64,000 bases of DNA. Origin: Microbacterium sp. cf332 (GTDB lineage: Bacteria; Actinomycetota; Actinomycetes; Actinomycetales; Microbacteriaceae). Shown here piece by piece: positions 42,526-51,185 of this stretch; positions within the stretch are counted from its first letter, which is position 1; every line of letters starts with the position of its first letter. Made by a program: the position numbers and the translations under genes. The notes under the pieces were generated by a model. That model was not told the DNA's origin and did no database searches. It saw only the letters and a program-made list of their open reading frames with translations. The DNA lies in contig NZ_FNKN01000001.1 in NCBI RefSeq assembly GCF_900102175.1, forward strand, positions 1,364,001 through 1,428,000. The letters run 5' to 3'.

Positions 42526-42600
42526 CAGTCCGACGAGCCTAAGCGAACGCTCAGGAGCACCAGATGAGAGTTGTCTCATCCGGGGGTGACGACGGGGGCG

Positions 42601-45015
42601 TCAGCAGGCGACCGTCACGTCGATCGAGACGGAATCCCATCCGGGCGCCGATGCCGTGACCTCGACCGTGCCCGCGCCGAGCGGCTTCACCACGGCGAGC
42701 AGACGACCGTCGAACGTCGTGTAGACCGGGCCGGCGAACGACTCCTCGCTGTCGGTGCGCCCCGATCCGACGCCCGCGAGCGTCGCCGGACCGCTCACGC
42801 CGACCGTGACCGCGAGGTCGCGGTCGCACAGCACGACTCCTGCCGCGTCCTCGATCGCGATCTCGACGAACGCGAGCCCGTCGAGACCGACCGCCGCCTC
42901 TTCCGCGCGGGCGACGAGCGATGCCGGCCCCGCGGTGACGAGGGCGTGCCGTCCTACCTCCGCTCCCGCTCGTCGCGCGACCGCGACGATCCGTCCCGGG
43001 CGATAGCGGGTCTCGAACCGGGCGAGGAACGCCTTCTCGGCACCGACCTCCGCAACGCCGACGACCTCGTCATCGACGAGAAGCTCGATCTCATCCGCAT
43101 CCGCGTACACGTCGACCGTGACGGCCGAGCCGGGGGCCGCAGCCCACGACCACGACGACACCGAGTCGGTCCACGACCAGGGTGTGGATGCGGTCGGTCG
43201 GCCGTGGTGCTGCGGTCGGTGCACGGCGATGTACGGATCGCGGCGCAGCCCGTAGACGATCTCGCGGTAGTACGAGATCGGGCGGCGGAAACCGGTGATG
43301 TCGATGTCGCCGCAGCCGGCCAGCCGGTACGGATACGGACCGGCCGTACCGGTCGGCGCGTAGCCGGGCTCGTCGGTGTAGTCGACGCGCCCGATCCCCG
43401 CCTCGCCGAGGTAGTCCCATCCCGTCCAGGTGAAGTCGCCGATGACGTGCGACAGCTCGCGGACGAGGCCCCACATCACGTCGATCCGCTCCGGGAAGGT
43501 CTCCGAGCCGACGATGATCCGATTCGGATGATCGAGGGCGTCCTGGCGGTAGCGCGAGTCGGCGTAGTTGAACCCGACCACGTCGAGCACGGCCGCGGAT
43601 TCCTCGATCGATGCACTCACGAGCGGCGACGCGTTCATGAGTCCCATCTGCTCGCCCATATCGGCCATCATCGTGTTGGCGTCGGCCGTCTGCTCACGCG
43701 CCTCGGCCATGCGATCGAGGTTCGCGATGATGCCGTTGATGCCGTTCGTGACGAAGCGGGTGGGGTCGAGCTCGCGCACCCGCTCGGCCAGGCGCCGGCT
43801 CCAGGTCGCCCCGAGCGGGGTGCCCAGCTCGAGGATCTCGTTGCCGATCGAGTACATGACGACGCTGGGGTGGTTGCGGTCCTTCGCGACGAGCGCTGCG
43901 ATGTCGTCGCGCCAGTGCTCGGCGAACGCGGCGGTGGCGTCGAACGGCGCCTTCGGCCGGGTCCAGGCGTCGGTGAGCTCGTCCATCACGAGCATCCCGT
44001 GACGATCGCACGCCGCGAGCATGGCTCTGCTCAGCGGGTTGTGGGCGCTGCGCAGCGCCGTGAACCCCGCCTGCTTGAGCAGCCGCACGCGTCGATCCTC
44101 GGCCGCGGCCTCGGTCGCCGCGCCGAGCACCCCGTTGTCATGGTGCACGCACGCCCCGCGCAGATCGATCGAGCGCCCGTTCAGGCGCAGGCCGTGCTGC
44201 GGGTCGAGCTGCAGCGAGCGGATGCCGAAGGTCGTGACGTCCTCGTCGAGCGGCGCGCCGTCCTCCGACGACAGCGTGCTGCGCACCCGATGGAGGGCGG
44301 GGGTGTCGATATCCCAGCGCTGCGGGTCGGCGACCGTCAGACGGGCACGCGCCGTCGCACGCTCGCCGGGAAGCACGGTGACCGGGGACTCGCCCTCCGC
44401 GGCGACGGTGCCGTCCGGCGCCTCGACCCGCCACCGGACGCGCGTGGTGACGGTGTGTCGAGTCGTGTTGGCGACCGTCGTGGCGACCGCGACGACGGCG
44501 CGCTCGTCGTCGACGTCCGGGGTGTCGACCGTGACGCCGTCGAGCGGGATGTGCACGGGGTCGGCCACCACGAGGTGCACGGGCCGGTAGATGCCGGCGC
44601 CGGAGTACCACCGCGAGTCGCGGTGCGCTCGCGCCTCGACGCTGATCCGGTTCACGGCGCCGAAACGGAGGAACGGGTCGAGCACGACGGAGAAGCCCGC
44701 GTAGCCGTTGGCCTGATGGGCCGCGAAGGCTCCGTCGACGAACACGACGGCGTCGCGGTACACCCCCTCGAACTCGAGGACCACCGTGCGCGACCGCCAC
44801 TCCTCGGGTACGTCGAGAAGGCGGACGTACTCGAAGACGCCGCCCGGCGTGTATCCGGTGTGCACGCCCTGCTGCTCGTCCGGCGAGCGCGGGAGATCGC
44901 GCAGGGCGTCGTGCGGCAGCGCGACCGCGACCGGTCCGCGCCCGTCGGCGGCGGACTCGAACGGGCCGAGCTTCGGCCCGACCGTCCAGCCGTCGTGGAG
45001 CGGAGTGCGGATCAC
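42601..45015 (-). CDS. GH2-family beta-galactosidase-like enzyme
   Basis: 804 residues, no signal peptide. Domain order is that of GH2: sugar-binding jelly roll (1-150, YRDAVVFVDGAFAAHQANGYAGFSVVL), immunoglobulin-like domain (155-265), TIM barrel (270-570) and C-terminal beta domains. The acid/base Glu is in YSIGNEIL (E393) and the nucleophile in VGSETFPE (E505); RGACVHHDNGVLG and LRSAHNPLS are typical. GH2 includes beta-galactosidases, glucuronidases and mannosidases; galactosidase or a related activity on galactan side chains is most likely here. It overlaps the TetR gene by ATGA and is transcribed after it. Confidence 0.88.
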   Translation of the reverse strand: MIRTPLHDGWTVGPKLGPFESAADGRGPVAVALPHDALRDLPRSPDEQQGVHTGYTPGGVFEYVRLLDVPEEWRSRTVVLEFEGVYRDAVVFVDGAFAAHQANGYAGFSVVLDPFLRFGAVNRISVEARAHRDSRWYSGAGIYRPVHLVVADPVHIPLDGVTVDTPDVDDERAVVAVATTVANTTRHTVTTRVRWRVEAPDGTVAAEGESPVTVLPGERATARARLTVADPQRWDIDTPALHRVRSTLSSEDGAPLDEDVTTFGIRSLQLDPQHGLRLNGRSIDLRGACVHHDNGVLGAATEAAAEDRRVRLLKQAGFTALRSAHNPLSRAMLAACDRHGMLVMDELTDAWTRPKAPFDATAAFAEHWRDDIAALVAKDRNHPSVVMYSIGNEILELGTPLGATWSRRLAERVRELDPTRFVTNGINGIIANLDRMAEAREQTADANTMMADMGEQMGLMNASPLVSASIEESAAVLDVVGFNYADSRYRQDALDHPNRIIVGSETFPERIDVMWGLVRELSHVIGDFTWTGWDYLGEAGIGRVDYTDEPGYAPTGTAGPYPYRLAGCGDIDITGFRRPISYYREIVYGLRRDPYIAVHRPQHHGRPTASTPWSWTDSVSSWSWAAAPGSAVTVDVYADADEIELLVDDEVVGVAEVGAEKAFLARFETRYRPGRIVAVARRAGAEVGRHALVTAGPASLVARAEEAAVGLDGLAFVEIAIEDAAGVVLCDRDLAVTVGVSGPATLAGVGSGRTDSEESFAGPVYTTFDGRLLAVVKPLGAGTVEVTASAPGWDSVSIDVTVAC

Positions 45016-45689
45016 GATGCGGTCCGATCGCCGGCGTCCCCCGACTCGCGCGGCGCGTCAGGCCAGTCGATGTCCACGAAGCTGGCGAAGAGCGCGCGCA
45101 ACTCCACGGCCATGTCGAGCGCGTCGCGATCGAGCAGCCACTGCACCTGCAGGCCGTCCATGAGGGCGATCGCCGTGATCGCCGCGCGGCGCGGGGTCAT
45201 GCCGTGACGCAGGCGCCCTTCGTCGCGCAGCTGGCCGAACGAGCGCTCGACGTTGCCGCGCGTGTACTCGTAACGGCGCACGAAGTAACCGTGCGCGGGA
45301 TGGTCGGAGGCCGTCGCCTCGGCGGACAGCGTCGTGTACAGCTCGACGACTCCCGGGCTGGAGGCGTTGTGGGCGGCGAGGTCGACGAGCCCGCGGATGA
45401 CCGCGGCGCCGTCGTCGGACTCGATCGGCACCTGGACGCGGGCGCGTTCGTCGCGCTCTTCGAGGACGGCCTCGAGGAGCGCGCTCTTGTTGCGGAAATG
45501 GTGCAGGAGCCCGGCCTCGCTCATGCCGACGCGCGCGGCGATGTCGCGGAGGGAGCCGGCGCGGTAGCCCGACTGCGCGAACACCTCGAGCGCGGCGTCG
45601 AGGATGGCCTGGCGCGTGGCCTCGGTCTTGGCGTAGGTGCCTCGCCGTCGACCGCGCGGGGGCGCCGTCGTGTCGGTCGTCGTCATCAT
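45012..45689 (-). CDS. TetR-family transcriptional regulator
   Basis: 225 residues. The N-terminal HTH is at about 25-70 (RQAILDAALEVFAQSGYRAGSLRDIAARVGMSEAGLLHHFRNKSALLEAV), followed by an all-helical ligand domain. A second ATG directly after the first is an alternative start. It is the first gene of the TetR-GH2 unit and is divergent from the oligopeptide-type importer operon; the 182-base gap has two palindromes. It is probably the regulator of both directions, the inducer being an imported oligosaccharide. Confidence 0.9.
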   Translation of the reverse strand: MMTTTDTTAPPRGRRRGTYAKTEATRQAILDAALEVFAQSGYRAGSLRDIAARVGMSEAGLLHHFRNKSALLEAVLEERDERARVQVPIESDDGAAVIRGLVDLAAHNASSPGVVELYTTLSAEATASDHPAHGYFVRRYEYTRGNVERSFGQLRDEGRLRHGMTPRRAAITAIALMDGLQVQWLLDRDALDMAVELRALFASFVDIDWPDAPRESGDAGDRTAS

Positions 45690-45758
45690 CGTCCATCTGT
45701 CCGTCGTCGCCCTCGTCGGCGAACGCTGGGCCAGTCTGCACGGTTCGATAACGAAAAC

Positions 45759-45792
45759 CTAGCGATCGGTAGAAATTAGATTCAAAAATCTA
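45759..45792. promoter_or_regulatory. Candidate TetR operators in an AT-rich divergent promoter
   Basis: CTAGCGATCGGTAG (45759-45772) is a palindrome with one mismatched pair, and TAGATT-CAAA-AATCTA (45777-45792) is a perfect 6-bp inverted repeat. A -10-like TAGCGT follows at 45814-45819, before the importer gene. The segment 45750-45815 is unusually AT-rich for this DNA. Confidence 0.55.
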
Positions 45793-45871
45793 GTCATCGC
45801 TCGGATTTGGTGCTAGCGTCCAGCGCCAGGGCGATCCACAGGGGTATCGCCTCCCGAGAAAAGGACCAAAG

Positions 45872-47401
45872 ATGTTCCGATGGAAGGCCACAGCAGCCCT
45901 CACGGTCGTCGCGGCTCTCGCCCTGGCGGGATGCGCGAGCGGAGACACCGGATCCGGCGGCGGCGAGAGCGGTCGCGCTGACCGACTCACCCTCACAGCG
46001 ATCGCAGCACCCACGAGCTACGACATCGGCCAGGGCGCGGAATGGGGCAACCGCAGCCCGTTCTTCCAGGCCGTCTTCGACACCCTCCTGTCGAAGGACT
46101 CCTCCGGCGAGACGCAGCCGTGGCTCGCGACCGAATGGTCGTACAACGACGACAACACCGTCCTGACCCTCACGCTGCGCGAGGGCGTGAAGTTCACCGA
46201 CGGCACCGACCTCGACGCCGCTGCGGTCGTCGCGAGCCTCGAGCACTTCCGCGACGGCACCGCCCCGCAGGCGGCGACGCTCGCCGGCAAGGAGTTCGCC
46301 GCCGTCGACGCGACGACCGTCACGATCACGCAGGAAGCGCCGGACCCGTCGCTCGTCAACCTGCTCTCGATCGCACCGGGACTCATCCAGGCACCGTCGA
46401 CCTTCGACGACCCCGACGCCGCGACCGACCCGATCGGCTCCGGCGCCTACATCCTCGACACCGCATCGTCGGTGACCGGCACCACCTACAACTACACCGC
46501 GAACCCCGATTACTGGAACGCCGACGCGGTCAAGTACGACAACCTCACGATCAACGTCCTCGAGGACGTCACCGCGACCGTGAACGCCGTGCGTGCCGGT
46601 GAGGCCAACGGTGCGAAGATCGCGGACAACAACACCATCTCCGAGGTCGAGGGCGCAGGCTGGACGATCGAGTCGAACGAGCTCGACTTCCAGGGCCTCC
46701 TGCTGCTCGACCGCGCCGGCACCATGGCTCCCGAGCTCGCCGACGTCAAGGTGCGTCAGGCCATCAACATGGCGTTCGACCGCGAGGCGCTGCTGCAGTC
46801 GCTCCAGAGCGGCTACGGCACGGTCACCGAGCAGGTCTTCCCCGAGACCTCCGTCGCGTACGACGCATCGCTCGACGACACCTACTCCTACGACCCGGAT
46901 GCCGCGAAGGAGCTGCTGGCCGAGGCGGGCTACCCCGACGGCTTCACGCTGAACATGATGACGACGCCGGCGTTCCAGACGACGTTCGACCTCGTCGGAC
47001 AGCAGCTGTCGGACATCGGCATCACGGTCAACTACACCGACCCCGGCACGGGCAACTTCATCACCGACATGCTCGCTCCGAAGTACCCCGCCACCTGGAT
47101 GGCCCTCGAGCAGAACCCCGACTGGCAGCTGATCAACTTCATGGTCGGCCCCGACGCGACGTTCAACCCGTTCAAGTACGAGGACCCGACGGTCGACGGC
47201 TACATCCAGACGGTCCAGTTCGGCACCCCCGAGGAGTCGGACCGGGCGCTGAAGGACCTCAACAAGTACCTGGTCGACCAGGCGTGGTTCGCGCCCTTCT
47301 TCCGGGTGCAGGGCACGTTCGCCACCGACGCGAACACGAACCTCGAGTTCTGGCCCACCAACGCCTACCCGTCGATCTTCGACTTCTCGCCGAAGAACTG
47401 A
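45872..47401 (+). CDS. ABC importer substrate-binding lipoprotein, oligopeptide/glycan class (SBP_bac_5)
   Basis: 509 residues with lipobox LAGC (Cys21). The mature protein follows the DppA/OppA fold: LTLTAIAAPTSYDIG, VFDTLLSKDSSGETQPWLATEWSYNDDNTVLTLTLREGVKFTDGTDLDAAAV and LADVKVRQAINMAFDREALLQ. AAAGGA precedes the ATG. Members of this class bind peptides, but some deliver plant or host oligosaccharides. Since the same operon encodes GH3, GH78 and a DUF5605 glycosidase, an RG-I or other rhamnose-containing oligosaccharide is the likely cargo, not peptides (inference). Confidence 0.9.
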   Translation: MFRWKATAALTVVAALALAGCASGDTGSGGGESGRADRLTLTAIAAPTSYDIGQGAEWGNRSPFFQAVFDTLLSKDSSGETQPWLATEWSYNDDNTVLTLTLREGVKFTDGTDLDAAAVVASLEHFRDGTAPQAATLAGKEFAAVDATTVTITQEAPDPSLVNLLSIAPGLIQAPSTFDDPDAATDPIGSGAYILDTASSVTGTTYNYTANPDYWNADAVKYDNLTINVLEDVTATVNAVRAGEANGAKIADNNTISEVEGAGWTIESNELDFQGLLLLDRAGTMAPELADVKVRQAINMAFDREALLQSLQSGYGTVTEQVFPETSVAYDASLDDTYSYDPDAAKELLAEAGYPDGFTLNMMTTPAFQTTFDLVGQQLSDIGITVNYTDPGTGNFITDMLAPKYPATWMALEQNPDWQLINFMVGPDATFNPFKYEDPTVDGYIQTVQFGTPEESDRALKDLNKYLVDQAWFAPFFRVQGTFATDANTNLEFWPTNAYPSIFDFSPKN

Positions 47402-47408
47402 TCCGACT

Positions 47409-47447
47409 CCCCCGGGGCGGGCCGCCACGCGCCGCCCGCCCCGGGGG
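47409..47447 (+). terminator. Strong hairpin after the binding-protein gene
   Basis: A perfect 14-bp stem (47409-47422 with 47434-47447), 11-base loop, between the binding-protein and permease genes. As at 19743-19789, it probably lowers or shields expression across the operon. Confidence 0.7.
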
Positions 47448-47468
47448 CACCACCTTCGGGAAGGCATC

Positions 47469-48410
47469 ATGCTCACATTCATCCTGCGCCGCCTGCTGTC
47501 TGGCGTCGTGCTGATCGCGGTGATCTCGTTCCTCGCGTTCGTCCTCCTCTACGCGGGCGGCGGCGACATCGCCCGCCGCATCCTCGGCGAGAACGCCACG
47601 GCCGAGACCGTCGCGAAGAAGACCGAGGAGCTCGGTCTGAACCGCCCGCTGCTCGTCCAGTACGGCGACTGGGTCGCATCGGCCGTGACCGGCAACCTGG
47701 GCCGCAGCTGGTTCACCGGCGAGCTCGTCTCGGTCAGCGTCAGCGGCCGGCTCGCCGTCACCCTCTCGCTCGTGCTCGGCGCCACCATCGTCTCCGCCGT
47801 CCTCGCCGTCGTCCTCGGCGTGATGGCCGCGCGACGCGGCGGCATCGTCGACGGCGCCGTGCAGTTCCTCTCGCTCGTCGGGTTCGCGGTGCCCGGCTTC
47901 CTCATCGCCCTCCTCCTCGTGCTCGTGTTCGCCATCAACCTGGGCTGGTTCAAGGCGACCGGGTACATCCCCATCACGACGTCCGCGACCGGTTGGATCG
48001 CCTCGGTCACCCTGCCGGTGGTCGCCCTCTCGCTGGGTGCCATCGCCACCGTCGCAGCGCAGGTGCGCGGCTCGGTCATCGACGCGATGTCGCGGGACTA
48101 CGTCCGCACGCTGCGCTCGCGCGGCCTGGGCATGGGCTCGGTCATCTACAAGCACGTCCTCCGCAACGCCGGCGGACCAGCCCTCGCCGTCCTCGCCGTG
48201 CAGTTCGTCGGGCTCCTCGGCGGCGCGGTCGTCGTCGAGCAGATCTTCGCCATCCCCGGCATGGGGCAGCTGAGCGTCCGCTCGACCACCCTCGGCGACG
48301 TGCCGGTCGTCATGGGCCTGGTGATCGCCTTCGCGATCATCGTCGTCATCGTGAACCTCCTGATCGACCTCGCCCAGGCCGCTCTGAACCCGAAGGTGAG
48401 ACTGTCATGA
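47469..48410 (+). CDS. ABC importer permease, DppB type
   Basis: 313 residues, GGAAGG before the ATG. It has an N-terminal membrane helix (RRLLSGVVLIAVISFLAFVLLY), a periplasmic loop and five further helices; the conserved DYVRTLRSRGLGMGSVIYKHVLRNAGGPAL coupling loop lies at about 214-243, and the EQIFAIPGMGQL segment is typical for DppB/OppB. It overlaps the fused permease-ATPase gene by ATGA, with which it forms the channel. Confidence 0.92.
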   Translation: MLTFILRRLLSGVVLIAVISFLAFVLLYAGGGDIARRILGENATAETVAKKTEELGLNRPLLVQYGDWVASAVTGNLGRSWFTGELVSVSVSGRLAVTLSLVLGATIVSAVLAVVLGVMAARRGGIVDGAVQFLSLVGFAVPGFLIALLLVLVFAINLGWFKATGYIPITTSATGWIASVTLPVVALSLGAIATVAAQVRGSVIDAMSRDYVRTLRSRGLGMGSVIYKHVLRNAGGPALAVLAVQFVGLLGGAVVVEQIFAIPGMGQLSVRSTTLGDVPVVMGLVIAFAIIVVIVNLLIDLAQAALNPKVRLS

Positions 48411-50272
48411 CCGCCATCGACGTCCCTCCCGCCGTCCCGATCGCCCCCGTGCGGGTGAGTCTGTTCCGCCGACTGCTGAAAAAGCCGCTGGGCGTGGTCT
48501 CGGCCGCTTTCCTGCTGCTCGTCGCCGTCATCGCCGTCGTGGGGCCGCTGATCGCCCCGCAGGACCCGAACTTCGCCGACATCCGCAGCATCCTCGCCCC
48601 GCCGAGCGCCGCGCATGTCCTCGGCACCGACGGCAGCGGCCGTGACGTGCTGTCGCGTCTCCTCGCGGCGACGCAGACCAGCGTCGCTGCGGCCCTCATC
48701 GCCGTCGTCGTCGCCGTCGCCATCGGAGTGGTCAGCGGCCTGATCGCCGGCTACTACCAGGGGTGGTTCAACACCGTGGCCACCTGGGTGACCGAGCTCA
48801 ACATGGCGCTCCCCGGCATCGTGGTGCTGCTCGCGGCACGCGCCGTGCTCGGCCCGTCGGTCTGGATCTCGATGCTCATCTTCGGCATCCTGCTGGCGCC
48901 CGCGTTCTTCCGGCTCGTGTATGCCGCGGTCACCGCGGTGCGCGGCGAGCTGTACGTCGATGCGGCCCGCGTCTCGGGTCTCGGCGACGGCCGCATCATC
49001 GGCCGCCACGTGCTCGCGGTGGTGCGGGCGCCCATCATCATCCAGGGCGCGATCATCTCCGGCATCGCGCTGGCGATCCAGTCCGGGCTGGAGTTCCTCG
49101 GCCTGGGCGACGTCAACGTCCCCACGTGGGGCTCGATGCTCACCGACGGGTTCAAGAACATCTACAAGACGCCCGTCTTGATGATCTGGCCCTCGCTCGC
49201 GATCGCCCTCACGTGCATCGCGCTGACCCTGCTGGCCAACGTGATGCGCGACGAGCTCGAGCGCACCGTCACCGTCCGCCGCAAGCGCCGCCGCGCGGTG
49301 ACAACCGCGACCGGCTCGGTCGCCGCCGTCACCACCTCGCTGTCGACGGGCGGCGGCGAGCCGATCGAGGACCTCGACGAGCTCCCCGTGATCGAGGGCG
49401 CCGGGGTCACGGTGCACCGCGAGGACGCCCGCAGCAAGGCGACCGAGAAGGTGCTCGAGATCCGCGACCTGCGCGTCGGCTACGACCAGCCCGACGGGTC
49501 GCACATCCAGGTCGTGCACGGCGTCTCGCTCGACATCCGCAAGGGCGAGGTGCACGGGCTGATCGGCGAGTCCGGTTCGGGCAAGACCCAGACCGCATTC
49601 GGGGTGCTGGGGCTGCTCCCCCGCGGCGGCCGGGTGACCGGCGGGTCGATCACCTACGAGGGCATCGAGCTCGCCGACGCCTCCGACCGCGTGTACGCCG
49701 GCGTGCGCGGCAAGCGCATCGGCTACATCCCGCAGGAGCCGATGAGCAACCTCGATCCGTCGTTCACGATCGGCAGCCAGCTCGTCGAGCCGCTGCGCAA
49801 GACGCTCGGCCTGTCGAAGAAGGAGGCGACCGAGCGCTCGCTCGACCTGCTCGCCCGGGTCGGCATCCCGCAGCCGCAGCGGACCTTCGACGCCTACCCG
49901 TTCGAGGTCTCGGGCGGCATGGCGCAGCGCGTGCTGATCGCCGGCGCGGTCTCGACGGACCCCGACCTGATCATCGCCGACGAGCCGACCACCGCGCTCG
50001 ACGTCACGGTGCAGGCCGAGGTGCTGGACCTGCTGCGCGACCTGCAGGCCGAGCGTCAGATGGCGATGCTGCTCGTGACGCACAACTTCGGCGTCGTCGC
50101 CGATCTGTGCGACCGCGTCACCGTCATGCAGAACGGACGCTTCGTCGAGCAGGGCCCCGTGCGCTCGATCTTCAACGACGCACGTCATCCGTACACCCGA
50201 GCGCTGCTCGACGCGATCCTCGACGAGGGTCCCGCGCGGCCGGCGCTGGTCACGAAGGGAGCGAGCGCATGA
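48407..50272 (+). CDS. Fused ABC permease (DppC type) and ATP-binding protein (DppD type)
   Basis: 621 residues. Residues 1-285 are a complete DppC permease (TDGSGRDVLSRLLAATQTS, RVSGLGDGRIIGRHVLAVVRAPIII, GLEFLGLGDVNVPTWG). A linker of about 65 residues (285-350), first basic (RRKRRRA) then acidic, joins it to a complete ATPase: Walker A GESGSGKT (387-394), signature VSGGMAQR (501-508), Walker B LIIADEPTTALD. No frame break is present, and the sequence runs through without an internal start signal, so this is a real fusion known from actinobacterial transporters of this class. It guarantees equal amounts of channel and motor. Confidence 0.92.
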   Translation: MTAIDVPPAVPIAPVRVSLFRRLLKKPLGVVSAAFLLLVAVIAVVGPLIAPQDPNFADIRSILAPPSAAHVLGTDGSGRDVLSRLLAATQTSVAAALIAVVVAVAIGVVSGLIAGYYQGWFNTVATWVTELNMALPGIVVLLAARAVLGPSVWISMLIFGILLAPAFFRLVYAAVTAVRGELYVDAARVSGLGDGRIIGRHVLAVVRAPIIIQGAIISGIALAIQSGLEFLGLGDVNVPTWGSMLTDGFKNIYKTPVLMIWPSLAIALTCIALTLLANVMRDELERTVTVRRKRRRAVTTATGSVAAVTTSLSTGGGEPIEDLDELPVIEGAGVTVHREDARSKATEKVLEIRDLRVGYDQPDGSHIQVVHGVSLDIRKGEVHGLIGESGSGKTQTAFGVLGLLPRGGRVTGGSITYEGIELADASDRVYAGVRGKRIGYIPQEPMSNLDPSFTIGSQLVEPLRKTLGLSKKEATERSLDLLARVGIPQPQRTFDAYPFEVSGGMAQRVLIAGAVSTDPDLIIADEPTTALDVTVQAEVLDLLRDLQAERQMAMLLVTHNFGVVADLCDRVTVMQNGRFVEQGPVRSIFNDARHPYTRALLDAILDEGPARPALVTKGASA

Positions 50273-51117
50273 CCGCTCCGCTGCTGGACATCTCCGATCT
50301 CGTCGTCGAGTACCCCGGCAAGGGGTTCCGTGCCGAACCGTTCCGCGCCCTCAAGGGCGTCTCGCTCGACATCCTGCCGGGTGAGACCGTGGGGCTCGTG
50401 GGCGAGTCCGGGTCGGGCAAGACCACGCTGGGTCGAGCCGCGCTGGGCCTCGCCCCGGTCACCGAGGGATCGATCGTCTTCGACGGTCGCGACATCTCGC
50501 ACCTGAGCCGGCGCGAGCGCCGGCCGCTGAGCGCCGACATCCAGGTCGTGTTCCAGGACCCGTACTCGTCGCTCAACCCCTCGATGACGATCGAGCAGAT
50601 CCTCACCGAGCCGCTCACGGCGGCCGGCGTCGGCACGCGCGAGGCGCGCGACCGGGTGCGCGAGCTGCTCGACCAGGTCGGCCTGCCCGCCGACGCGCGC
50701 AGCCGCCTGCCGCGCGAGTTCTCGGGCGGTCAGCGTCAGCGCGTCGCGATCGCGCGGGCGCTGGCGCTGCGGCCGCGCCTCATCGTGTGCGACGAGCCCG
50801 TCTCGGCGCTCGACCTGTCGACCCAGGCACGCGTGCTCGACCTCTTCATCGAGATCCAGGAGCGCACCGGCGTGGCCTATCTGTTCGTGACGCACGACCT
50901 CGCCGTCGTCCGCCACGTCAGCCACCGCGTCGCCGTGATGTACCGCGGCGAGATCGTCGAGTCGGGCGATGCCGATCAGGTCACCGCGCGTCCGGAGCAC
51001 CCGTACACGCAGCGCCTCTTCATGGCGGCTCCCATCCCCGACCCCGATCGGCAGGAGGAGCGCCGCGCCGCCCGACGGGCGTTCCTCTCGTCGGAGGCCG
51101 CGCTCGGCGCAGCCTGA
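50269..51117 (+). CDS. ABC importer ATP-binding protein, DppF type
   Basis: 282 residues, ATGA overlap with the fusion gene. Walker A GESGSGKTT (45-53), signature FSGGQRQRVAIARAL (151-165), Walker B LIVCDEPVSALD, and the C-terminal oligopeptide-type extension EHPYTQRLFMAAPIPDP. It forms the heterodimeric motor with the ATPase half of the preceding protein, completing a self-sufficient importer, in contrast to the ATPase-less system at 16.5-19.7 kb. A hairpin follows before the GH3 gene. Confidence 0.93.
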   Translation: MTAPLLDISDLVVEYPGKGFRAEPFRALKGVSLDILPGETVGLVGESGSGKTTLGRAALGLAPVTEGSIVFDGRDISHLSRRERRPLSADIQVVFQDPYSSLNPSMTIEQILTEPLTAAGVGTREARDRVRELLDQVGLPADARSRLPREFSGGQRQRVAIARALALRPRLIVCDEPVSALDLSTQARVLDLFIEIQERTGVAYLFVTHDLAVVRHVSHRVAVMYRGEIVESGDADQVTARPEHPYTQRLFMAAPIPDPDRQEERRAARRAFLSSEAALGAA

Positions 51118-51119
51118 AC

Positions 51120-51154
51120 GGATGCCGGGGCCCCGTTCCGGCGCCCCGGCATCC
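51120..51154 (+). terminator. Hairpin between the importer and GH3 genes
   Basis: GGATGCCGGGGC (51120-51131) pairs with GCCCCGGCATCC (51143-51154) across an 11-base loop. It may attenuate transcription into the glycosidase genes. Confidence 0.7.
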
Positions 51155-51185
51155 ACCCCTTCCCCACCGTCTGCTTGGAGTCCCT

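Noticed and set aside
39586..42567. A 993-codon open frame antisense to the rhamnogalacturonan lyase
   Set aside because: High GC leaves stop-free antisense frames; its translation is Arg/Val/Asp-rich without any domain, while the reverse strand encodes an intact PL11 enzyme.
48407..50272. Frameshift or sequencing error joining permease and ATPase
   Set aside because: One continuous frame with a reasonable linker and complete domains on both sides; such fusions are known in this transporter class.
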